In this document: positions 43,940 through 50,735 of the stretch, piece after piece
How the letters are laid out: each line of letters starts with the position of its first letter
Numbering within the stretch: the first letter of the stretch is position 1
NCBI GenBank assembly: GCA_018336015.1
Contig: JAGXQZ010000027.1
Location: forward strand, 62,001 to 126,000
Direction of reading: 5' to 3'
Length of the DNA: 64,000 nucleotides
Source of the DNA: Algoriphagus sp.
Lineage (GTDB): Bacteria > Bacteroidota > Bacteroidia > Cytophagales > Cyclobacteriaceae
Program-made: the position numbers and the translations under genes
Notes under the pieces: model-generated
The model's input: the letters and a program-made list of their open reading frames with translations, nothing else
Databases searched by the model: none
Told to the model about the DNA's origin: nothing

Positions 43940-43958
43940 GTATTTATATAAAAATGTA
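43940..43958. repeat. 19-nt repeat, copy 2 (parA upstream region)
   Basis: GTATTTATATAAAAATGTA is identical to 20753-20771. This copy lies between the stop of the XRE gene and the parA start, about 136 bp upstream of parA. It is a plausible shared binding site for the XRE protein or the ParA partner. Confidence 0.55.
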
Positions 43959-43959
43959 T

Positions 43960-44367
43960 TTACTTTTGATTGATTCTGGACTCCAAGTTCTCGATGATCA
44001 GGTTCTTTGATCGCACCAATTCACTGTATGAGTTATTCTCAGCAGCTAGGCGTTTCACTTCATTTTGAAGTCTTTCGATTTCTGCTTGGAGCCGGTCAAA
44101 AAAGTTTTGCTCGCTCCCTAGTTTGTCCGAGTCCATTTCACTATCCTCGATGGTGGTAATAAACATTTCTCCCTCACCCGTAGCTAACCAACTTAGGTTG
44201 ATGTTATGTTCTCGCTTTAGGAGGATCTTAATCTTTCCAGAAACGTTGTTCTTGCCTCGTTCTATGTCTGAATATCCTGCCTGAGTCAAGCCCAAAGAAG
44301 CCCCGAAATCTGCTTGGGTTTCTTTTAAGAATTTCCGGATGATTTTTAGGCGTTGATTTTCAGTCAT
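43960..44367 (-). CDS. XRE-family transcriptional regulator with coiled coil
   Basis: The 135-residue protein begins TENQRLKIIRKFLKETQADFGASLGLTQAGYSDIERGKNNVSG with a normal XRE/HTH_3 fold (helices 2-3 TQADFGASLG and TQAGYSDIERGK). The C-terminal half (about 85-130) is a coiled coil rich in Leu, Glu and Asn (LQAEIERLQNEVKRLAAENNSYSEL), likely for dimerisation. It is located between parA and the divergent conjugation module and may regulate both. AT-rich DNA with dyads lies just upstream. Confidence 0.9.
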   Translation of the reverse strand: MTENQRLKIIRKFLKETQADFGASLGLTQAGYSDIERGKNNVSGKIKILLKREHNINLSWLATGEGEMFITTIEDSEMDSDKLGSEQNFFDRLQAEIERLQNEVKRLAAENNSYSELVRSKNLIIENLESRINQK

Positions 44368-45056
44368 TTATGAGTGATTCTTATTTTTAAACGATAAATT
44401 TTTTTAATAATATAGCAAAACCATATATTTTTAAAAATAGATATATTCAAAAGGAATTATCCGTTGGTCTTTTCGGATTGTTCGATTGGGATGATCTTCC
44501 AGACCTTTTCATTAGTTGATATCTTAAGTTCAGAGCCTAAATCAAGAAAGTGTTATCTGTGAAATTGAATATAGTCCTTTTTCTGTTTTGCAGATCATAA
44601 CTTGATCCTCTAAGGCAAATATATACATACAAATGTATTTTGTGAGGCAATTATTGGTTTTCTGAATATATACATATCTGTATATCTATATATAGATATG
44701 TACAGATATAGGAATATTTCGATGTCTTTTTTCAAGTGATAAAAGCATCATTCTGGTTTTGAAAAATGGGCTTGATTTAATCTCAGGCCATGAATTTTAG
44801 CACCTTTTTTTCCTCGCGGGAAAGTGGTGGGTTTGAGGAATGTTGAAGAAATATCTTTGCTTTTTTCAGCATGTAAAATTGAAAGAGCGTGTTGAGGAAC
44901 CTTTTGCGTGTTCCTTGCAAGTTGTGTATTTGTGACACAAATTCTGCCGAATTTTTTTCACAAACACGCACTTGCCATTCCGATGTTTCTTTGCTGAATC
45001 ATTCAAAATGGAGGGATTTAACCTCGCAACTCGGTAAAATTTAAATTGACTGAACC
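44368..45056. other. AT-rich regulatory gap between XRE gene and GNAT/LuxR pair
   Basis: In this 689-bp gap between divergent genes I see no secure gene. A minus-strand frame of 62 codons (44783-44971) lacks recognisable features. It holds AT-rich repeats of the ATATATACATA type (44619-44629, 44668-44676) and the palindrome at 44675-44708. It is probably the control region for the switch between maintenance and transfer genes. Confidence 0.5.
44675..44708. promoter_or_regulatory. Long AT-rich palindrome, candidate repressor-binding site
   Basis: TATCTGTATATCTATA (44675-44690) pairs with TATAGATATGTACAGATA (44691-44708) with a two-base bulge. The dyad lies about 310 bp upstream of the XRE gene start and contains CATATCTGTATAT-like sequence also seen in the dyad before the mobilisation genes (46576). 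Confidence 0.5.
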
Positions 45057-45626
45057 ATGAGAAAATTCATTGAACAGGATCGAGAAAAAGTCATTACTAT
45101 TTTAGTGAATTCTTTTGAAGGCAATAAATCGGTTGATTTTGTGGTTGGTAATTCGGCCACTTCCAGGAGAATTTTGATGGAGTACAGTTTGGCAAACTGT
45201 CTGGAAAACGGAGAGGTGTATATCTCCGAAAGTGGAAAATCATGCGTCTTGATCAAGTATTCTAACCGAAAGCGAAAGTCTTTTAATCTATGGATTTGGG
45301 ACTTAAAACTGGCTCTCCAGGGAATTGGAATTTCAAAAATTTCGAAGGTGCTCAAAAGGGAATCAAGCATCGAAAGGGTCCAACCAAATGAGCCATTTCT
45401 TTACGTTTGGTTTATCGGTGTAGAGCCAGAGAACCAAGGTAAAGGAGAAGGATCTATGCTTCTCAAATCTGTACTCGAGTTGGCGAAGAAAAAGAACCTA
45501 CCTGTCTGCCTGGAAACTTCCACCGAGCGAAATTTCAGATGGTATGAGAATTTCGGATTCTCAGTTTATGCATCTTCCGATGAATTTGGTTTTCCATTTT
45601 ACTTCTACAAAAAGGATTTGCTATGA
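45057..45626 (+). CDS. GNAT family N-acetyltransferase
   Basis: This 189-residue GNAT protein has the acetyl-CoA-binding motif A near 135: FIGVEPENQGKGEGSMLLK (QxxGxG, here QGKGEG). The following helix and ETSTERNFRWYENFGFSVY form the motif B region. The N-terminal part (RKFIEQDREKVITILVNSFEGNKSVDFV) is typical. It is coupled to the next gene by an ATGA overlap. Its substrate is unknown. In this place it could modify a regulator or a quorum-type signal, but the sequence does not say. Confidence 0.88.
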   Translation: MRKFIEQDREKVITILVNSFEGNKSVDFVVGNSATSRRILMEYSLANCLENGEVYISESGKSCVLIKYSNRKRKSFNLWIWDLKLALQGIGISKISKVLKRESSIERVQPNEPFLYVWFIGVEPENQGKGEGSMLLKSVLELAKKKNLPVCLETSTERNFRWYENFGFSVYASSDEFGFPFYFYKKDLL

Positions 45627-46543
45627 CAGTGTTTGGAACTGACATGCATCTGGCGACATTTATTTTTGTCGTGTGCGAGGTGCTATTTTTTGTTTCTCAG
45701 TTGGTTTTATATCTCCAAAATCCTGCTGAAAAGAATCGACAATACTATTTGATCCTTTTGGGATTGTTGATCATCTACAATATTGCAGGTGGCTTGTTCC
45801 CAGATCCAGAGCTCCCTATTTCATTGAATCTTCAGATCAACTTGGCTTATGGAACCGGGTTTGTAATGGGAGCATATTTTCCATACTATTTTTATCGGGT
45901 TTTCGAACTGGATGATTTGAGGTGGAATGCGCGAATTGGGGTCTGGATATTCTTAATAGCTCCATTCCTGCTTTTCTTTTGTATTGGGCTTCCATTACTG
46001 GGTGATCTTCCCGCAACCATTTGGTATGGATTGGCGATCCCTTTGGTTTATGCGATTTATCTGATCGTGATCATTTTTCTGAGTATTAGAAAGAAATTTG
46101 AGGGGTCTCAAAATTCACTGGAAGCAATTTTGACTTATTCTGCGGCGGTGCCTTGGGTATTGCTGCCAGTTTTTAGCTATGTCGATGCTTCCCAATTTGT
46201 GGAAGTAATTTGCACAAATGGTGGCTTTATCATCATTACTTTTTTGTTTATCCGAAAGATGATCTTCGAAAACAGAAAGGTATTTGCAAAAATCAATGAT
46301 ACCGACCAGAGGCCACCGATTGATCCCAGTACTTTTTTCGGCCAACGATGTGCTGAATTGGGCTTTACCAAGCGAGAGTGCGAAGTGGTTGAGAAAGTAG
46401 CCCAAGGACTTACTAGCAAAGAAATCGCAGAAGTACTTTTTATTTCAGAAAGAACAGTCAACAAACACCTTCAGACGATTTTTAAAAAGGCGGACAGCAA
46501 AAACCGAGTTGAGCTGATCAACGCCCTAAACTCCTATTCATAA
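45623..46543 (+). CDS. Membrane-bound LuxR-type transcriptional regulator
   Basis: This 306-residue protein has about seven hydrophobic segments in the first 225 residues (for example TFIFVVCEVLFFVSQLVLYL and IIITFLFIRKMIF) followed by a cytoplasmic LuxR/GerE helix-turn-helix: LGFTKRECEVVEKVAQGLTS, KEIAEVLFISERTVNKHLQTIF. The membrane-7TM plus LuxR layout is common in Bacteroidota, where it may sense a lipophilic signal. Overlap with the GNAT gene and position just before the mobilisation genes suggest control of conjugation. Confidence 0.85.
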   Translation: MTVFGTDMHLATFIFVVCEVLFFVSQLVLYLQNPAEKNRQYYLILLGLLIIYNIAGGLFPDPELPISLNLQINLAYGTGFVMGAYFPYYFYRVFELDDLRWNARIGVWIFLIAPFLLFFCIGLPLLGDLPATIWYGLAIPLVYAIYLIVIIFLSIRKKFEGSQNSLEAILTYSAAVPWVLLPVFSYVDASQFVEVICTNGGFIIITFLFIRKMIFENRKVFAKINDTDQRPPIDPSTFFGQRCAELGFTKRECEVVEKVAQGLTSKEIAEVLFISERTVNKHLQTIFKKADSKNRVELINALNSYS

Positions 46544-46575
46544 AACAGATTTTAAGGGACGAACCCATTGATTAA

Positions 46576-46615
46576 GCATATCTGCGTATAGGCGATTTTC
46601 TATACGCAGATATGC
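46576..46615. repeat. Perfect 16-bp inverted repeat before mobC: candidate oriT or operator
   Basis: GCATATCTGCGTATAG (46576-46591) and CTATACGCAGATATGC (46600-46615) pair perfectly around GCGATTTT. A partial third copy GCATTTACGCAG (46624-46635) lies to the right. The dyad sits 80 bp upstream of the MobC-like gene, where conjugative elements carry the oriT, and after the LuxR stop. A terminator is unlikely (no T tract), while an operator for the LuxR protein is a real alternative. Confidence 0.65.
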
Positions 46616-46695
46616 CTATTTATCGCATTTACGCAGTTCTAGGTATTTTTTTTCGCCTAGAGAATCCAATTCTTTACCCCCATCAACATGTAGCC

Positions 46696-47061
46696 ATGAA
46701 GGAGAAAAGAGAAAATCTCTCTTGGGTATCTGTCAGGTTAAAGCCGGATGTTTTTACCCGATTGAAGGAGGAAAGTAGGTCCCTTGGTGTGTCTTTGAGT
46801 CACTTGATCAGAATGAAGCTTAGCTCTGAAACGATCAAGATCATTGACACCAAGGGAATCCTAAATGCAATTGATAAGGTGGTTGCCGAACAGGCTAGGG
46901 TTAACAATAATATCAACCAGTTGGCCAAGCATGCCAATACGTATCGAGACAAAATTTCCCCGGAGATTTTTCTGAATCACACCAAACAGATGGCCAAGCA
47001 TCTTGAGCATAGGGACTTCATGAACAAGTTTTTGAAACAGATTTATCAGGCAATCAAATGA
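46696..47061 (+). CDS. MobC-like relaxosome accessory protein
   Basis: The ATG at 46696 is preferred over 46612 because the longer frame would start inside the oriT-like dyad. The 121-residue protein contains WVSVRLKPDVFTRLKEESRSLGVSLSHLIRMKL, a ribbon-helix-helix-like N-terminus, and AEQARVNNNINQLAKHANTY, the conserved NNNxNQLAK motif of MobC/BmgB-type relaxosome proteins. It probably binds oriT and helps load the relaxase, whose start overlaps its stop by ATGA. Confidence 0.88.
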   Translation: MKEKRENLSWVSVRLKPDVFTRLKEESRSLGVSLSHLIRMKLSSETIKIIDTKGILNAIDKVVAEQARVNNNINQLAKHANTYRDKISPEIFLNHTKQMAKHLEHRDFMNKFLKQIYQAIK

Positions 47062-48386
47062 GAGTTAAAATCCTTTCCAGCGCAAGTTCATTTAATGGGG
47101 TGACCTACAACACGAACAAAACCCAAAATGAAAAGGGAGAGCTGACTAGGCTCCGGAATTTTGGGTATTTGCAGGACACCAAGGATGTGGGGCCGAATGA
47201 GGTGAAAAATTACCTGATAACTCATTCGAACAGAAATGCACTCGTCAAGGACAAGCAGTTTCATGCCATGATCAGCTGCAAGGGCAGGGAGTATTCCAAA
47301 GAAGAGCTGACAGAAATCGCCCATGAATGGATAGATAAAATGGGCTATGGGAATAACCCTTTCCTGATCGTTTTTCACAAGGACACAGCAAATAACCACG
47401 TTCATATTGTGTCATCGAGAATTGATCGGGATGGCAAAAAGATCAGTGATTCATTTGAGAAGCTAAGGGCACAAGAAGCAATCAATGAGATCATGAGACT
47501 CAATCCCAAGCATGAAGCAGTGAAGGCTGCGGATAGCTTGATGGAGTTTCGCTTCAGTACCAAAGCCCAAGGATTCTTAATCCTCGAAAACTTGGGATTC
47601 AAGGTGAGGGAAAAAGGTGAGCAGATAGAATTGATCAAATATGGTTCAGTTCAAGGTCAGATTCCTGTTTCAGAATTCAACCAAAAGATCCAATCCTATC
47701 AATTGGATAAGGATCGAGCAAAACAGCTGAAAGCGATTTTGGATAGATATTCCAAGGTCTACCAAACTAAGCTCACTTGTCTATTTGAACCTAAACCCGG
47801 CGGCAAAAAAGGAAACCAAACCGGGTATCGCTCGGATCTCGGTGATTTTATACGGGATAAATTTGGGGTTCAGCTCGTATTCCATGGCAAAGATGGAAAA
47901 AGGCCTTATGGTTATTCCCTGATTGACCATGCCAATAAGATCATTTTTAAAGGCATTGAAGTATTCCCAATCCAGCGATTTTTTGAACAGGAAGGTGAAC
48001 GTAAATCCTATCAATCCCAGAAACCGAACAAGGATAAACCGATCGATTTGATCGAGGCAAAAGTAAAGCTCCAATCTGCCCTCAATGATTTTTCTACTGT
48101 TCGGCAAGGCTTGGAGCACCACTCTTTAAAGCTGGAGAATAGGGATGGGAATTCTTTTCTTAAAACAGCCCAAGGAGATATCGCAGCCAGCGACATTCTT
48201 TCTGCCGAGCAGCAGCTGGCATTACGGCAACACTTCCAAGAAAGCGAAGCTCATCGAGGAGGACAGAACCAAGGGATTTTTGACCTGGTCCCGGTACTTA
48301 ATATTGCCGATGACATCGATGATGAAGCAGTGCACAGCAGAAAAAGAAGCAAAAAACGCAAGGGAGATAATGAAATCACCAGATAA
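47058..48386 (+). CDS. Relaxase/mobilisation nuclease (PF03432-type)
   Basis: This 442-residue protein is the DNA-nicking relaxase that starts conjugal transfer. It shows the N-terminal SSASSFNGVTYNTNK region, the strand QFHAMISCKGREYSKEEL and the metal-binding motif III FHKDTANNHVHIVSSRID with His114 and His116 in HVHIV (His107 nearby completes the trio). A nucleophile Tyr is likely among Tyr17 and Tyr38, which cannot be decided here. The C-terminal 230 residues are helical and hydrophilic. It overlaps the MobC-like gene and, by 17 bp, the ParA-like gene. Confidence 0.9.
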   Translation: MRVKILSSASSFNGVTYNTNKTQNEKGELTRLRNFGYLQDTKDVGPNEVKNYLITHSNRNALVKDKQFHAMISCKGREYSKEELTEIAHEWIDKMGYGNNPFLIVFHKDTANNHVHIVSSRIDRDGKKISDSFEKLRAQEAINEIMRLNPKHEAVKAADSLMEFRFSTKAQGFLILENLGFKVREKGEQIELIKYGSVQGQIPVSEFNQKIQSYQLDKDRAKQLKAILDRYSKVYQTKLTCLFEPKPGGKKGNQTGYRSDLGDFIRDKFGVQLVFHGKDGKRPYGYSLIDHANKIIFKGIEVFPIQRFFEQEGERKSYQSQKPNKDKPIDLIEAKVKLQSALNDFSTVRQGLEHHSLKLENRDGNSFLKTAQGDIAASDILSAEQQLALRQHFQESEAHRGGQNQGIFDLVPVLNIADDIDDEAVHSRKRSKKRKGDNEITR

Positions 48387-49047
48387 AGAGAAGGCCATGA
48401 TCATTCTATTCGCAAACCAAAAAGGCGGAGTGGGAAAAAGTACCCTTGCGGTGCTGTTTTCAAACTTTGCCGTCCAGAAAAGGAAAAGAAAGGTGAAAGT
48501 CTTTGATATGGACTTTCAGCAGTCGCTCTACAACAAGTATCTCAATTCGGATCTATTGGAAAATGAAAAGCTGTATGAAGTCGAGCTATCAAATATTCCC
48601 GGATTCAAATCCATTAAGAAGCGAGCAGATCAAGATCCCAAAATTCTCACCGTCATTGACCTTGCCGGGAGAATGGATGACGACAATCTGGTCCCGGTAC
48701 TCAAGGAATCAGAATTGATCATCTGCCCATTTTGCTACGATGAGTACAGCGTCACCAGCACGTTTGAGTTTTGTTACGTGGTCAAAAAAGTGAATCCCGA
48801 GAGCAGGATCATTCTGATTCCGAACAGAGTCAAAACCTCGGTCAAGTACGAAACCTTGGAGAGCGTCAGCCAGGCACTTGGCCAATTTGGTGAGTTGACC
48901 TCCCCGGTATCGGATCGGATAGACTTCCAAAGACTGACCACCTCTTACACCCCGGAATCGCTCGTGCCTATCCTGGATCCCATTTTCAACAAATTATTTG
49001 ATGACCATATAGAAGCAGACCAGCCATGGGAAACGGAGACTACATAA
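48370..49047 (+). CDS. ParA-like ATPase of the conjugation module (TraA-type)
   Basis: The ATG at 48370 is preferred over one at 48145, which would overlap most of the relaxase end. The 225-residue protein contains MIILFANQKGGVGKSTLAVLF (deviant Walker A), VKVFDMDFQQSLYNKYL and LTVIDLAGRMDDD, ILIPNRVKTSVKYETL, as in ParA/MinD-type proteins of Bacteroidota tra operons. It is different from the element's partition ParA. It may place the transfer machinery. It follows the relaxase and is followed with overlap by a small gene. Confidence 0.85.
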   Translation: MKSPDKEKAMIILFANQKGGVGKSTLAVLFSNFAVQKRKRKVKVFDMDFQQSLYNKYLNSDLLENEKLYEVELSNIPGFKSIKKRADQDPKILTVIDLAGRMDDDNLVPVLKESELIICPFCYDEYSVTSTFEFCYVVKKVNPESRIILIPNRVKTSVKYETLESVSQALGQFGELTSPVSDRIDFQRLTTSYTPESLVPILDPIFNKLFDDHIEADQPWETETT

Positions 49048-49370
49048 GCAAACTTGTCCAAGGAGTAAGGGCAGATTTGGTATCGACTGAACATGAGGTA
49101 AAGCCTTTGATAGAGTCTGAAAGTAAAGACGCCGCCAAAATCGCAAGCCAAGGAATCCATGAGCTGATAGAGGCCATTAGGAATTTTGAAGTAAACGGAG
49201 CTTCTAAAAGGCTGATTCGGATGGACGCTCGAACCGAAGAAGTCCTGAAACGAATCAATCCAACTTTTGGAGTGAACGTGACCTCCTTCGTGAATTTCCT
49301 GTGCTGGGACTTTCTGGAAAACAATCCAGAACTGGTCCATGAAATCAAACAATCCATACAAAAACTATAA
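49026..49370 (+). CDS. Small conjugation protein, TraB-like position
   Basis: The 114-residue soluble protein begins GNGDYISKLVQGVRADLVSTEHEVK and ends in helices TFGVNVTSFVNFLCWDFLENNPELVHEIKQSI. No motif is recognised. It overlaps the preceding ParA-like gene by 22 bp, as the TraA-TraB pair of Bacteroides-type elements does. The function is unknown; it is probably a partner of the ParA-like protein. Confidence 0.7.
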   Translation: MGNGDYISKLVQGVRADLVSTEHEVKPLIESESKDAAKIASQGIHELIEAIRNFEVNGASKRLIRMDARTEEVLKRINPTFGVNVTSFVNFLCWDFLENNPELVHEIKQSIQKL

Positions 49371-49372
49371 CC

Positions 49373-49765
49373 ATGAGCTGGACAGACTTCTTTCTATACC
49401 TATCCCTTTTCTATGTGGTGTACTATGCGGTAAATGTCGTCATCGATGTTTTGCGCAAACCACAACTTTCAGAAGTGTCGGCAGGGAATGCCTACACATT
49501 CCAGACGGACCTCAATGAGTTTGACGAAAGTCCAACGGTGATTGAGGATAATGACCCAGTGCTCGATCCCGTGAAGCCTAAAACAGGATCGGGTTCTCCA
49601 ACAGAAGTATGGGTCAATAGTGAGGAGGATTCAGAGGACATCGAATTTGAAATCAACGATCCCAGCCCGGTCAAATCTACAGGAGGGGTGACCACGCTCA
49701 ATTCCCTCTTTGTCCTGGCCAAGGAAGGCAGTATTGAAATGAAAAAGAAAGTCGTGTTCTCATGA
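49373..49765 (+). CDS. Single-pass membrane protein of the transfer operon
   Basis: The 130-residue protein has one N-terminal membrane segment (about 5-27, FFLYLSLFYVVYYAVNVVIDVL) followed by an acidic, probably disordered tail (DEFDESPTVIEDNDPVLD, then EEDSEDIEFEINDPSP). It is not recognised, but by position it corresponds to TraC/TraD. It ends overlapping the next gene by 4 bp (ATGA). Confidence 0.75.
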   Translation: MSWTDFFLYLSLFYVVYYAVNVVIDVLRKPQLSEVSAGNAYTFQTDLNEFDESPTVIEDNDPVLDPVKPKTGSGSPTEVWVNSEEDSEDIEFEINDPSPVKSTGGVTTLNSLFVLAKEGSIEMKKKVVFS

Positions 49766-50091
49766 AATCCCATACATGGCTATTCTTAAGCAGTATTCTT
49801 TCACTCATCTTCCTTTTATCGGTGGTGGAGTCTTTTGGCCAATCCCCTCCGGGAGTTTCAAAATTTCAGGAAGTGGAGACCGATATGAAAAGTTTCTACG
49901 TGGCTCTTTCCAGACTCTCATTTGTCGTGGGAACAGTCTCTGGATTGCTGGGGGGACTTCGGGTTTACAACAACTGGCAAATGGGAAGGCATCAGATCGA
50001 TGTACAGGTAGTCAGTTGGTTCGGAGCCTGTCTATTTCTGGCCACCATGGGATTTTTTCTCAGCGGATTGTATGCTGTCCCACTGACTTGA
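49762..50091 (+). CDS. TraE-like (DUF4134) pilin-type protein, copy 1
   Basis: The 109-residue protein has a signal peptide ending SFGQ, then a two-helix membrane core with SFVVGTVSGLLGGLRVYNNWQMGRHQIDVQ and SWFGACLFLATMGFFLSGLYAV, matching DUF4134 (VirB2-like). It is shorter and more diverged than the TraE-like gene that follows, and both share GLxGGxRVY and WxGxCLFL. It is probably a second or assembly pilin. Confidence 0.82.
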   Translation: MKSHTWLFLSSILSLIFLLSVVESFGQSPPGVSKFQEVETDMKSFYVALSRLSFVVGTVSGLLGGLRVYNNWQMGRHQIDVQVVSWFGACLFLATMGFFLSGLYAVPLT

Positions 50092-50137
50092 CACCCCAAA
50101 AAAGCGAAATCAACTATTAATATTTTCTCAATAAACT

Positions 50138-50452
50138 ATGAAAACCATGTTCAACAAAACCAAAAAAACGATGGCAAGTGCATTCGCAATGACACTTGCA
50201 ACAATATCCGCCCAAGCTCAAGGTGTTGCGGGAATCACAGCGGCCGAATCTTCACTTCTCGGATATGTCGATCCAGTGGCAAGCCTTTGTCTAGTAATTG
50301 GAGCCGTAGTTGGGCTCATTGGAGGAGTGAGAGTTTACATCAAGTGGAATTCAGGAGATCAGGATATCAATAAAGAATTGATGGGCTGGGGTGGTTCCTG
50401 CCTGTTTTTGGTCCTGGTCAGTGTGATCATCAAAGCGTTTTTCGGTGTCTGA
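50138..50452 (+). CDS. traE: TraE (DUF4134, VirB2-like pilin)
   Basis: The 104-residue protein has an N-terminal secretion segment (FAMTLATISAQAQ), then a membrane hairpin with LCLVIGAVVGLIGGVRVYIKW and the loop NSGDQDINKELMGWGGSCLFL, as in DUF4134 conjugation proteins. It is likely the major pilus subunit. TraF follows with an overlap of one base. It is paralogous to the protein encoded 47 bp upstream. Confidence 0.9.
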   Translation: MKTMFNKTKKTMASAFAMTLATISAQAQGVAGITAAESSLLGYVDPVASLCLVIGAVVGLIGGVRVYIKWNSGDQDINKELMGWGGSCLFLVLVSVIIKAFFGV

Positions 50453-50733
50453 TGGCTAAGCAATTTCCGATATATAAGGGGCTTCAAAAGCCTCTTATAT
50501 ATCGGGGCTTTCAGGGAAAATTCATCGGATGGGGAGTCGCCTCCTTAGTTATCGCTGTCATCTCAGGAGGATTAATCGGAAGCTTAACCAGTATGGTTTT
50601 AGGCGGGGTGATTACCCTATCCGTCATGACAACCGGACTTTTCATTACCTCTCAGCAACAGAAAAAAGGTCTGCATAGCAAAACAAGGTACAAAGGGGTG
50701 TTTCAGATCGCTACATCCTTAAAATCGAAGTAA
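50452..50733 (+). CDS. traF: TraF (DUF4133, VirB3-like)
   Basis: The 93-residue inner-membrane protein has the N-terminal FPIYKGLQKPLIYRGFQGKFIGWG motif of DUF4133 and two membrane segments (about 28-46 and 48-66). VirB3-like proteins anchor the VirB4 ATPase. It lies between TraE and the VirB4-like gene, which starts 2 bp later, as in other Bacteroidota elements. Confidence 0.9.
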   Translation: MAKQFPIYKGLQKPLIYRGFQGKFIGWGVASLVIAVISGGLIGSLTSMVLGGVITLSVMTTGLFITSQQQKKGLHSKTRYKGVFQIATSLKSK

Positions 50734-50735
50734 TC

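Noticed and set aside
44783-44971. Minus-strand frame of 62 codons in the control region
   Set aside because: No recognisable domain, no good start context and no neighbour in operon spacing. The region is better explained as regulatory DNA.
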